A stretch of 64,000 nt of DNA from Caballeronia sp. dw_19 (GTDB taxonomy: Bacteria; Pseudomonadota; Gammaproteobacteria; Burkholderiales; Burkholderiaceae). Under the pieces are notes generated by a model. That model worked only from the letters and a program-made list of their open reading frames with translations, ran no database searches and was not told the origin of the DNA. Positions 26,936 to 34,753 of this stretch are shown here, piece after piece (position 1 is the first letter of the stretch; each line of letters starts with the position of its first letter). Location of the stretch: the NCBI RefSeq assembly GCF_018449515.1, contig NZ_JAAVUQ010000009.1, positions 1 through 64,000 on the forward strand, written 5' to 3'. The position numbers were made by a program, and so were the translations under genes.

Positions 26936-27802
26936 ATGGCCCAGATTTCATATCCCAAACCACCCTTCCCGGAACAGCACCAGGACTGGCAACCCGGCCA
27001 CAGCGCGCCGATGAATCCCCCGCCCGATTACGGCGAGAAAACCTACAAGGGCTCGGGCAGGCTTGCCGGCAAAATCGCACTGATCACGGGTGCGGACAGC
27101 GGCATCGGCCGCGCGGTGGCAATCGCGTTTGCCCGTGAAGGCGCGGACGTCGCAATCGTCTACCTGAACGAGCACGAGGACGCGAAAGAAACTGCCCGCT
27201 GGGTCGAGGAAGCGGGCCGGAAATCGCTGCTGCTGCCCGGCGATATCACCGACCCCTCGTTTTGCCGCGAGCTGGTCGCGAAGACGGTGGAGTCGTTCGG
27301 GCGCGTCGACGTGCTCGTCAACAATGCCGCTTACCAGATGGTCTACGACAGCCTCGAGGACATCAGCGACGAAGAATGGGACAAGACCTTTTCGACGAAC
27401 ATCGGCGCGATGTTCCGGATCACGAAGGCCGCCTTGCCGCACATGAAACCGGGCAGTGCGATCGTCAACACGACGTCGGTGAACGCGGACAGTCCGAATC
27501 CCGGATTGATCGCGTATGCGGCCACGAAAGGCGCCATCCAGAACTTCACGGGCGGCCTCGCGCAGTTGCTGGCGGAGAAGGGCATTCGCGCAAACGGTGT
27601 GGCGCCGGGGCCGATCTGGACGCCGCTGATTCCATCGACGATGAAGCCGGAGCAGGTCAGGAATTTCGGCTCGCAAGTGCCGATGAAACGTCCCGGGCAA
27701 CCAGCCGAACTGGCTGCGGCGTATGTGATGCTGGCGTCCGATGAAGCGAGTTATATCTCCGGCGCGACCATCGCGGTGACGGGCGGCAAGCCGATCATCT
27801 AG
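26936..27802 (+). CDS. Short-chain dehydrogenase (YghA-like)
   Basis: A 288-residue SDR with the extended N-terminus (about 43 residues, rich in Pro) typical of YghA and related stress-induced glucose/aldehyde dehydrogenases. The cofactor motif is TGADSGIGRA (residues 51-60), the NNAA motif is in VLVNNAAYQ, the catalytic serine lies in NTTSVNAD and the Tyr-Lys pair is in AYAATKGA. The start at 26936 has AGGGAGA upstream. It follows the debranching-enzyme gene after 292 bp that hold no gene. The substrate is unknown. Confidence 0.9.
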   Translation: MAQISYPKPPFPEQHQDWQPGHSAPMNPPPDYGEKTYKGSGRLAGKIALITGADSGIGRAVAIAFAREGADVAIVYLNEHEDAKETARWVEEAGRKSLLLPGDITDPSFCRELVAKTVESFGRVDVLVNNAAYQMVYDSLEDISDEEWDKTFSTNIGAMFRITKAALPHMKPGSAIVNTTSVNADSPNPGLIAYAATKGAIQNFTGGLAQLLAEKGIRANGVAPGPIWTPLIPSTMKPEQVRNFGSQVPMKRPGQPAELAAAYVMLASDEASYISGATIAVTGGKPII

Positions 27803-27907
27803 ACGCGAGGCTTGGGGCAAACGGGGCTTGGAGCGGACGCGCCGTGCGTGCGAAACTGGCGCTTTAACGCCAGCAATCACGACGCGCCGCTCAAGGTACC
27901 CACGCTC

Positions 27908-28426
27908 ATGCCCATGCCATTCACCATCCGCCGTCTGACTGCCGCCGACGCCAGTGCGTATCGCGATATCAGGCTCGAAGGGCTCGCCCGACACCCCGAT
28001 GGTTTCGGCTCGGCGTGGGAAGATGAAGCTGAACAGCCGCTCGCGTGGTTCGAACAACGGATCGTGAATGCTGCCGTGTTCGGCGGGGTCTTAAACAACG
28101 AAAGCGAGTTGGCGGGCGTGGCCGGCCTGATGGTGCCGCAAGCCGCGAAACAGCGGCACAAGGGCGCGCTGGTGGGCATGTACGTCCGCCCGGCCGCTCG
28201 CGGAACGGGATTGGGGCTTGCCCTCCTGCAAGCCGTCCTGAGCCACGCCCGCACGGTGGTGGAAGAGGTTCAGCTGACGGTTGCGCCGCATAACGAAGCG
28301 GCGCAACGGCTGTATCGCTCGGTCGGATTCGTTGAATACGCGCGTGAACCGCGGTCGCTGAAGATAAACGGCAAGTATCAGGAGTCGGTACTCATGACCT
28401 TGCCGTTTCAAACCATCGTTAGCTAA
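27908..28426 (+). CDS. GNAT-family N-acetyltransferase
   Basis: A 172-residue acetyltransferase. N-terminal FTIRRLTAADASAYRDIRLEGL is typical of the family, and the acetyl-CoA loop is GMYVRPAARGTGLGLALLQAVL (the R-x-x-G-x-G/A part near residue 105). The closing segment is HNEAAQRLYRSVGFVEY. The acceptor is unknown. Starts at 27908 and 27914 are both possible. It converges with the aldo/keto reductase gene, with 26 bases between the stops. Confidence 0.88.
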   Translation: MPMPFTIRRLTAADASAYRDIRLEGLARHPDGFGSAWEDEAEQPLAWFEQRIVNAAVFGGVLNNESELAGVAGLMVPQAAKQRHKGALVGMYVRPAARGTGLGLALLQAVLSHARTVVEEVQLTVAPHNEAAQRLYRSVGFVEYAREPRSLKINGKYQESVLMTLPFQTIVS

Positions 28427-28452
28427 TCAGCCAGCTAACAACCAACTAACAA

Positions 28453-29499
28453 CTAGCCGCCGCTCGATTCCCGCAGCTGATTCAAGCGATATTCGCCCTG
28501 GCGAGCAAACATCCAGCCCGGATATTCGCTAGCGAGTTGGCTGACTTCATCGAGTGCGGCGAGTTCGTCGTCGTTCAGTTTGACTTGCGTCGCCGCAATG
28601 TTGTCGTCGAGTTGCTCGACCCGTTTCGCGCCGATAATCACGCTCGTCACCGCCTTCTGGTGCAACAGCCACGCCAGCGCGATTTGCGCCACGGTGACGC
28701 CCTTGGCTTCGGCCATCTGGGTCATGGCGTCGATGCAATCGAACGCGCGATCCATGTTCACCGGCGGAAACGAGAAGTTCGTGCGCCGGCCCGGCTCCGT
28801 CGAACTGCCGTCGCGCTTGTACTTGCCGCTCAGCAAACCGCCCGCGAGTGGACTCCACACCATCAGGCCCAGGTTTTCGCTTTTGAGCATCGGGACGATT
28901 TCACGTTCGAGGTCGCGCCCGGCAATCGTATAATACGCCTGTAGCGACTCGAAACGCGCGAGGCCGAGCCGCTCCGAAATGCCCAGCGCCTTGGCGATCT
29001 GCCACGCCGCCCAGTTCGATACGCCGATATAGCGGACATGGCCGTGCTGCACGAGGTTGTCGAGTGCGCGCAGCGCTTCTTCGATTGGCGTGGCGGTATC
29101 GAACCCATGCAGCTGATACAAATCGATGTGATCGAGTTGCAGGCGTTTCAAGCTCGCCTTCACGCCGTCAATGATGTGATACCGCGACGCGCCGCGTGAA
29201 TTGATGCCTTTCGTGCCGGTTTCGCCGTGGATCTTGGTGGCGACCACCACGTTTTCGCGAGGCACCTTCAGGTTCTTGAGCGCCTGGCCGGTGATGACCT
29301 CCGATGTGCCGTCGGCGTAGACGTCGGCGGTATCGATGAAGTTGATGCCCGCATCCAGCGCCCGGCCGACGAGTTTGTCCGCGTCCGCCTGTTGCAGGCC
29401 GCCAATATTGGTCCACATGCCGCCTTCGCCGAAGGTCATGGTACCGAGGCACAATTCCGAAACGAACAAGCCGGTATTGCCGAATTTTTTGTTACGCAT
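28453..29499 (-). CDS. Aldo/keto reductase
   Basis: A 348-residue NADPH-dependent oxidoreductase with the (beta/alpha)8 fold. The catalytic tetrad is visible as Asp and Tyr in DTADVYADGTSE, Lys in VVATKIHGE and His in LYQLHGFD. The C-terminal cofactor region reads SVIIGAKRVEQLDDNIAA. Relatives belong to the AKR11/YghZ-like group, which reduces small aldehydes or ketones. It is divergent from an AraC regulator starting at 29870, which probably controls it. Confidence 0.9.
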   Translation of the reverse strand: MRNKKFGNTGLFVSELCLGTMTFGEGGMWTNIGGLQQADADKLVGRALDAGINFIDTADVYADGTSEVITGQALKNLKVPRENVVVATKIHGETGTKGINSRGASRYHIIDGVKASLKRLQLDHIDLYQLHGFDTATPIEEALRALDNLVQHGHVRYIGVSNWAAWQIAKALGISERLGLARFESLQAYYTIAGRDLEREIVPMLKSENLGLMVWSPLAGGLLSGKYKRDGSSTEPGRRTNFSFPPVNMDRAFDCIDAMTQMAEAKGVTVAQIALAWLLHQKAVTSVIIGAKRVEQLDDNIAATQVKLNDDELAALDEVSQLASEYPGWMFARQGEYRLNQLRESSGG

Positions 29500-29869
29500 G
29501 CTGGGTTCCTTAGAATTCGTCCTTGGACTGGCGGCCTCTAGACTTCACCGTCGGCCGCTTCACGGCGGAACGACCGTTCGGTGTTTCAGCAACGCCGCGA
29601 TTCAAGCAGTATCTGCCTATGCCGCTGCGCCCGGCTAGCCTGATCCTGTCGGATCATTGCCCGATCCTGCAAAGGCCGCGCATGGCTCTGGGCGAAAATA
29701 TGCAGGCGCGAGTAAGCTGAGTGCCATACGCCGGCAGCGTGCGGTTACGTGTAATTGCGTGTAGTTGATCGCGATTGGCATCTGGCTGACGGCAACCCTT
29801 CTCCATCCTTGCAAGACTGTGACCGTTCCTGGGCAGCAGCCGCGCAAACAAACTCACCCACTGCGAATC
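29500..29869. promoter_or_regulatory. Divergent control region between the aldo/keto reductase and AraC genes
   Basis: A 370-bp interval. It contains two adjacent 10-base direct repeats, CGTGTAATTG (29748-29757) and CGTGTAGTTG (29758-29767), differing at one base and spaced one helical turn. Directly repeated half-sites on one face of the helix are typical of AraC-family operators, so this is a candidate binding site for the neighbouring regulator. Confidence 0.45.
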
Positions 29870-30862
29870 ATGGCCCTGAATGAGACGGCGGATTCCGCCA
29901 TCGACCCTTTGAACCACGCTGATCACGCTATCAACGGCGGTGCGTCTGCGCCGCTTGATCCGGGCCTCGATCACGCCCGGCTCGATCTCGTCGCGTTGCT
30001 GGACCGCTTCACCGCTGACACTACTGGCACGTGCCAGACAGCGGTGCACGGTTTGTTCCTGCATCGCGTCGTGCATTGCGGCGGCCCAAGCCATGGCATC
30101 CAGACGCCGGCGCTTGGCGTGATCGCGCAAGGGTCGAAGCGGATCATGGTAGGGGACGAACTGTATGTGTACGACCCCATGCACTATCTGGTTTCATCGG
30201 TGGATTTGCCGGTGATGGGGCAAGTGACCGGCGCGACCGAGGACAAACCGTATCTGGGCATGCGGCTTGACCTCGATGTCGAGGAAATCACCAAATTGAT
30301 CGGCGATGAAAGCCTGCCGCCGTCGACGCCCGCGGACGCCTCGCGCGGCCTCTATGTCAACCGGCTCGGCACGTCGATGCTCGACGCCGTATTGCGCTTG
30401 CTGCGCCTGCTCGATACACCCGAGGACATTCCGATTCTCGCACCGCTGGTCAAGCGCGAGATCTTGTATCGGTTGTTAATGAACGGTCCTGGCGCCCGCT
30501 TGCGCCAGATCGCACTGCAGGACAGCCAGACACAGCGCATTGCGAAGGCGATCATGCTGCTGCGCCAGCACTTCGATCAGCCGCTGCGCGTGGAGTCGAT
30601 CGCCCGCGACGTGCATATGAGCGTCTCGTCATTGCACCATCATTTCAAGGCCGTCACGGCGATGAGCCCGCTGCAATACCAGAAGCAGTTGAGGCTTCAG
30701 GAAGCGCGGCGCCTGATGCTGATCGACATGACCGATGCAGCGACAGCGGCGCATCGCGTGGGATACGAGAGCGCATCGCAATTCAGCCGCGAGTACAGCC
30801 GCCTGTTTGGTGCACCGCCGTTGCGCGATACCCGCAAATGGCGCGAAACTGCGGGCGCTTGA
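29870..30862 (+). CDS. AraC-family transcriptional regulator
   Basis: A 330-residue regulator. Residues 60-200 form a cupin-like N-terminal domain of the AraC_N type (HRVVHCGGPSHGIQTPALGVIAQGSKRIMVG and DLPVMGQVTGA). The C-terminal 100 residues hold two HTH motifs (LRVESIARDVHMSVSSLHHHFKAVT and AATAAHRVGYESASQFSREYSRLFG). The start at 29870 is preferred because the upstream extension has no family text. It most likely activates the divergent aldo/keto reductase gene, with an aldehyde or similar metabolite as inducer. That is inferred from gene pairing. Confidence 0.88.
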   Translation: MALNETADSAIDPLNHADHAINGGASAPLDPGLDHARLDLVALLDRFTADTTGTCQTAVHGLFLHRVVHCGGPSHGIQTPALGVIAQGSKRIMVGDELYVYDPMHYLVSSVDLPVMGQVTGATEDKPYLGMRLDLDVEEITKLIGDESLPPSTPADASRGLYVNRLGTSMLDAVLRLLRLLDTPEDIPILAPLVKREILYRLLMNGPGARLRQIALQDSQTQRIAKAIMLLRQHFDQPLRVESIARDVHMSVSSLHHHFKAVTAMSPLQYQKQLRLQEARRLMLIDMTDAATAAHRVGYESASQFSREYSRLFGAPPLRDTRKWRETAGA

Positions 30863-30901
30863 TCAAGGTTCGGCGCGCCGCATTCACGAGGCTGAAAACG
30901 G

Positions 30902-30930
30902 AAAAAGCCAGGGACGTCCCTGGCTTTTTC
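30902..30930. terminator. Bidirectional rho-independent terminator
   Basis: A perfect 28-base palindrome at 30902-30929, AAAAAGCCAGGGAC then GTCCCTGGCTTTTT, with A/T runs at both ends. It lies 40 bases after the AraC gene and just before the 3' end of the small minus-strand gene, so it can serve both. Confidence 0.88.
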
Positions 30931-30953
30931 GTCTTTAACGCCTGCGCGACCGG

Positions 30954-31190
30954 TCAATAGTAACGATTCGGAGGGCCGTAGTAACGCGGTGCGTGATGGC
31001 GTTCCCACTCGCGCCTTTCCCAGTAGCGATGCCCGTCGTAATACCGGTCGCCGTGCCAGCCGCGGCTGTCGACATGAACGTAGCCGGGGTGGAAGTGGTC
31101 GTCGGCGGACGCGGTGTTCGTGAAGCCGAGACTCGTTGCTGCCGCCACCGCGAGCGATGCGGCTGCCAGGCCTTTTCTGACTGTCAACAT
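30954..31190 (-). CDS. Small secreted His/Tyr-rich protein
   Basis: A 78-residue protein. A cleavable signal peptide covers about residues 1-30 (ending NTASA). The mature part is rich in His, Tyr and Arg (DDHFHPGYVHVDSRGWHGD, then HRYWERREWERHHAPRYY). The start at 31190 is supported by AAGGAAA upstream. No family is recognised. Histidine-rich short periplasmic proteins often bind metals, but nothing here proves that. It follows a micro-lipoprotein gene in the same direction after a 41-base gap. Confidence 0.7.
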   Translation of the reverse strand: MLTVRKGLAAASLAVAAATSLGFTNTASADDHFHPGYVHVDSRGWHGDRYYDGHRYWERREWERHHAPRYYGPPNRYY

Positions 31191-31231
31191 GATGGTTTCC
31201 TTCGCGCTTGTTGTTCGGCGTGTTCCGCGGT

Positions 31232-31348
31232 TTAGTACCGGCCGTAGTAGTCGTGATGGTGGTATCCGCCATCCGGCACGACGATACAACCACCCAGGGT
31301 GCTGCCGAGGAGTACTGCGAGCGTGACTAGAATCGCTAATCGTTTCAT
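31232..31348 (-). CDS. Micro-lipoprotein (38 residues)
   Basis: A 38-residue reading frame. Read from the minus strand it is MKRLAILVTLAVLLGSTLGG then Cys21, followed by IVVPDGGYHHHDYYGRY and a TAA stop. The LGGC lipobox and a strong ribosome-binding site (TTTGGAGAA, about six bases before the ATG) support it as a real gene. The mature lipopeptide would be only 18 residues with a HHHDYYGRY tail, similar in flavour to the next gene. Function is unknown. Confidence 0.7.
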   Translation of the reverse strand: MKRLAILVTLAVLLGSTLGGCIVVPDGGYHHHDYYGRY

Positions 31349-31478
31349 GGGTTTCTCCAAATGAAATCCGTGAAATCAATGTAGCGATTAGCTAAATGAC
31401 AAGCCGTTTGCGTTTGTAAGGAAAAGTGTGGCCGGAAATATTCGGGAGAGGCAGCGAAGGCCTGATCCCCTGGCGCTG

Positions 31479-31916
31479 TTACCGAACGATCCTGGGCCTT
31501 ACATTTGGGGTGAGCGAAACACCGACCACACGGCCGTCGCGCACGCCGCAGCTGCTGTCAACGCGCGTCCATTGCGACTTTCCGCGAATTTTGGCGAACG
31601 CGCGCATGGCGATTACTTCGTCTACGGGAATGGGATTGTCCGCGCTGAAGATAGGGGTGTCGTTATCGATCTTCGCACGCAGTACACGCCGGTCGGGGAC
31701 CATGAACGTGTCGTACCTGGGCGTCAACGCCACCCATCGATCGAACGCCGCCACGCAGCGGATCACTGGTTCAGGGACGTGCATGCGGGTCAGGTAAGCG
31801 TAGTCTTCCTGCGGGGAGGCAGGCGATTCCTGAGCGTGACTGAGTTGGCTGAATGGACCGAATGGAAACAGCGACGCGCAGAGGATCAAGCCGAAAACAA
31901 GAGGTAAAGATTTCAT
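31479..31916 (-). CDS. Small secreted protein, BspC-domain-like
   Basis: A 145-residue exported protein with a signal peptide (residues 1-30, MKSLPLVFGLILCASLFPF and ending SHAQES). The mature part reads YAYLTRMHVPEPVIRCVAAFDRWVAL, then DTPIFSADNPIPVDEVIAMRAFAKIRGKSQW, with Cys residues that may pair. It resembles the small periplasmic proteins of Burkholderiaceae annotated as BspC-domain proteins. I am only moderately sure of that match, and no function is established for the family here. The start at 31916 fits the signal peptide; the longer frame to 32039 does not. Confidence 0.65.
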   Translation of the reverse strand: MKSLPLVFGLILCASLFPFGPFSQLSHAQESPASPQEDYAYLTRMHVPEPVIRCVAAFDRWVALTPRYDTFMVPDRRVLRAKIDNDTPIFSADNPIPVDEVIAMRAFAKIRGKSQWTRVDSSCGVRDGRVVGVSLTPNVRPRIVR

Positions 31917-32156
31917 GCGGGGAAAGGTAAAGGGAAAGGTACAGGCACAGGCACGGGGCGGTTGACGGGTAACGTTGAAAGACGGCATCGGACCGTGGCT
32001 CGAAGTGTACCGCGTGAGCGGTCGCACGATGCGTTTCAATATTGACGCGGACTACGCGCCGTGGTCACCAGAATGGCGGGTTGATCGCGATTGCCACTTC
32101 CGGACGCGACAACCACCATAATATCGGTCACACGCAACTTTGCCGGATAACCGCGA

Positions 32157-33221
32157 ATGACTGACATCAAGCTGAATGCAACCCCGTCACCCCGATTGAC
32201 CAGCCTGTCCCACGGCGGCGGCTGTGGCTGCAAGATCGCGCCGGGCGTCCTTGCCGACCTGTTGAAACGCAGCGTGCCATTGCCGTTCTTTCCCGACTTG
32301 CTGGTCGGTAACGACACCGCCGACGACGCGGCGGTTTATCGTTTGAACGACGAGCAGGCGATTGTTGCAACCACCGACTTCTTCATGCCGATCGTCGATG
32401 ACCCGTTCGACTTCGGCCGTATCGCGGCGGCCAACGCACTCTCCGATGTCTACGCCATGGGCGGCAAACCGATCCTCGCGCTCGCGCTCGTCGGCATGCC
32501 GATCAACGTGCTGCCGCACGAGGTGATCGCGGCCGTGCTGAAGGGCGGCGAGTCGATCTGCGCCGAAGCGGGCATCCCTGTCGCGGGTGGTCATTCCATT
32601 GATTCCGTGGAGCCTATTTATGGCTTGGCGGCGATCGGCATCGTGCATCCGAAGCGCGTGAAACGTAACGCGTCGGCTCGCCCCGGCGACGTGCTGATCC
32701 TCGGCAAGCCGCTTGGCGTGGGCGTGTTGTCTGCGGCGCTGAAGAAGGATCAACTCGATGCCGCCGGCTACGCCGCGATGATCGCCGCCACGACCAAGCT
32801 GAACCGCCCGGGCGCGGATCTGGCCGCACTCGACGCCGTGCACGCCCTCACCGACGTAACCGGCTTCGGCCTGCTGGGCCACACGCTGGAACTGAGCCGT
32901 GGCGCCGGGCTGACGGCCCGCCTGCGATACGCCGACTTGCCATGGCTGCCCGGCGTGGAGGCATTCGCGAAAGCGGGCGTGGTCACGGGGGCATCGGGCC
33001 GCAACTGGACCGCCTACGGGCAGCACGTCACGCTGGCGTCGTCATTGCACGATGTGGCACGAAGCCTGCTCACCGACCCGCAGACTTCAGGCGGCTTGCT
33101 GGTGTCATGCGCGCCGGAGGCGGTTGACGAAGTGCTCGCCATCTTCCGTGCGGACGGCTTCGATCAGGCGGCGGTGATCGGAGAAATGATCGATGGCGAA
33201 AGCCGCGTGGAAGTCGTTTAG
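32157..33221 (+). CDS. selD: Selenide, water dikinase (selenophosphate synthetase)
   Basis: A 354-residue enzyme that makes selenophosphate from selenide and ATP for selenocysteine and selenouridine synthesis. The catalytic region is HGGGCGCKIAPG, with Cys23 and Lys26 as the expected catalytic pair; the codon is TGT, so this is the Cys form. Other landmarks are VGNDTADDAAVY (Mg-binding Asp), TTDFFMPIVDDPFDFGRIAAANALSDVYAMGG, AGGHSIDSVEPIYG and VTGFGLLGH. No selA, selB, selC, mnmH or selenoprotein gene is in this window. Confidence 0.94.
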   Translation: MTDIKLNATPSPRLTSLSHGGGCGCKIAPGVLADLLKRSVPLPFFPDLLVGNDTADDAAVYRLNDEQAIVATTDFFMPIVDDPFDFGRIAAANALSDVYAMGGKPILALALVGMPINVLPHEVIAAVLKGGESICAEAGIPVAGGHSIDSVEPIYGLAAIGIVHPKRVKRNASARPGDVLILGKPLGVGVLSAALKKDQLDAAGYAAMIAATTKLNRPGADLAALDAVHALTDVTGFGLLGHTLELSRGAGLTARLRYADLPWLPGVEAFAKAGVVTGASGRNWTAYGQHVTLASSLHDVARSLLTDPQTSGGLLVSCAPEAVDEVLAIFRADGFDQAAVIGEMIDGESRVEVV

Positions 33222-33295
33222 CGCGCTTGTGGTTGGTTCATTGTTGATGTCCGTAGAGCGTCCCTGACCCGCTTCTCACTTCCGCCAGGAGCACG

Positions 33296-34216
33296 ATGAA
33301 AGAAGAATCGCCGAAAGCCATTTTCTACGCGCTCGCCGCCAACTTTGGCATTGCTGTCTGCAAGTTCGGGGCGGCTGCGTTCACCGGTTCCGGCTCCATG
33401 TTTGCCGAAGCCATCCACTCCACCGCCGATTGCGGCAATCAACTATTGTTGCTGGTGGGACTCAAGCGTTCACAGGCCCCCGCCGACGTGTTGCATCCGC
33501 TCGGTTCGGGCCGCGAGATCTACTTCTATTCCATGCTCGTCGCGCTGCTGCTGTTCTTTGTCGGCGGCGCGTTTTCGGTGTACGAAGGCGTGCATCGGAT
33601 TGCCCGGCATGAAGTGGTGAGTAACCCCATTGTGGCGCTTGTCGTGCTGGGGATATCGGTCGTGCTCGAGTCGTTTTCCCTGGCCGGCGCATTGCGCGAG
33701 ATCCGCAAGACGTCGGGGAAAAAGTCTCTCTGGCGATGGTTTCGCGAGACGCGCGAGTCCGAACTGATCGTGGTCACAGGCGAAGATGTCGCAGCCCTGG
33801 CGGGTCTTGCCATTGCGTTTTGCGCCGTGCTCATGACCATGATCACCGGCAATCCCGTCTACGACGCAGCGGGGTCGATCGGCGTCGGCCTGCTGCTCAT
33901 GGTGATCGCATACCTGGTCGCCCGCGAAGTGAAGTCGATGATCGTCGGGGAATCGGCGAGTCCGGAAGTGCGCCGGGCTATCGATGCGCACTTGCGCGCG
34001 CGCCCGGAAATTGTTCGCGTGATCAACCTGATTACGCTGCAGTGGGGCAAGCAGATCGTGGTGGCCGTGCAAGCGGAAATGGGGGACTACGACAGCGGCC
34101 GCGCGATGGTCGATGCCATCAATGTGATTGAAGCGGACCTGCAGCGCGCGTTTCCCCAGGCACGCTGGGTCTTCTTCGAGCCGGATATTCCCCGCGTGGC
34201 CGAGGCGCGTGCTTGA
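33296..34216 (+). CDS. Cation diffusion facilitator transporter (ZnT9/SLC30A9-like)
   Basis: A 306-residue inner-membrane transporter with six hydrophobic segments and a cytoplasmic C-terminal domain (from about residue 205). The second segment has AEAIHSTADCGNQ, where His41 and Asp45 are the expected metal ligands. The fifth segment reads VTGEDVAALAGLAIAF and continues TGNPVYDAAGSIGVG. The ED-AA form instead of the usual HxxxD is the pattern of the SLC30A9-like branch. It probably moves a divalent cation, with the identity not determinable. It follows selD by 74 bases in the same direction. Confidence 0.85.
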   Translation: MKEESPKAIFYALAANFGIAVCKFGAAAFTGSGSMFAEAIHSTADCGNQLLLLVGLKRSQAPADVLHPLGSGREIYFYSMLVALLLFFVGGAFSVYEGVHRIARHEVVSNPIVALVVLGISVVLESFSLAGALREIRKTSGKKSLWRWFRETRESELIVVTGEDVAALAGLAIAFCAVLMTMITGNPVYDAAGSIGVGLLLMVIAYLVAREVKSMIVGESASPEVRRAIDAHLRARPEIVRVINLITLQWGKQIVVAVQAEMGDYDSGRAMVDAINVIEADLQRAFPQARWVFFEPDIPRVAEARA

Positions 34217-34239
34217 GCGCCGGCGAGCGCCGGCGAGCG
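34215..34239. repeat. Short GC-rich tandem repeat after the CDF gene
   Basis: GAGCGCCGGC occurs twice head-to-tail and is followed by GAGCG, beginning one base before the stop codon's last base of the CDF gene. This is a local slippage-type repeat with no clear role. Confidence 0.6.
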
Positions 34240-34300
34240 TCGCGATAAGCCGTCCAACCATGGTTCCACTAAACTGCACGACGTCGCACAGAATCATGCA

Positions 34301-34615
34301 TCACGGCAAATGAGCCGGTGGCCGATCATAGTGCGGTCGCGGGGTATCGGGTGTCGCGGGAAGCTGGGTGTCGCCGCTGGCGGGAAGTTGCGTGGTGCCT
34401 TCGTCCGGCGGCGCGACGCTGTCTACGTGCTTGGTAACCTTCGCAGCCGAGGGCGGGATGGGCTTCGCGGCCCGCTCAAGGTTGGCGTGTTCAGCGGCGC
34501 ATACCCGCCCGGGCGCAAGAAGTGCTGGCAGCAGTCCGGTCGCCGACAGCAACATGGCGGCGCCGGACAGGGCAACTCGCATGGATCGCAAGGATCGCGT
34601 AATTTGGACGTGCAT
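34301..34615 (-). CDS. Small exported Pro/Thr-rich protein
   Basis: A 104-residue reading frame with an N-terminal signal-type segment (MRVALSGAAMLLSATGLLPALLAPGRVCAA region) and a mature part that is Pro/Thr/Asp-rich and probably disordered (SVAPPDEGTTQLPASGDTQL then PATPDTPRPHYDRPP). GGGAT lies six bases before the ATG at 34615. No family is recognised, and it could be a genus-specific exported peptide. Confidence is limited because GC-rich antisense frames can look similar. Confidence 0.5.
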   Translation of the reverse strand: MHVQITRSLRSMRVALSGAAMLLSATGLLPALLAPGRVCAAEHANLERAAKPIPPSAAKVTKHVDSVAPPDEGTTQLPASGDTQLPATPDTPRPHYDRPPAHLP

Positions 34616-34753
34616 GCCCATATCCCGTAGTTTTGATCTGATGTTTGTTGCACGAACCATTCCAGCTTGAGAGTGAACACCGCAGGTTCAATCGCGCTGC
34701 AGGCCGGGCGCATCCGTGGCGGTTTTCCCTAACCGAGTTCGTCATCCTCGCCT

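Noticed and set aside
32211..32232. A selenocysteine codon in selD
   Set aside because: The catalytic codon is TGT (Cys), not TGA, so no recoding is needed.
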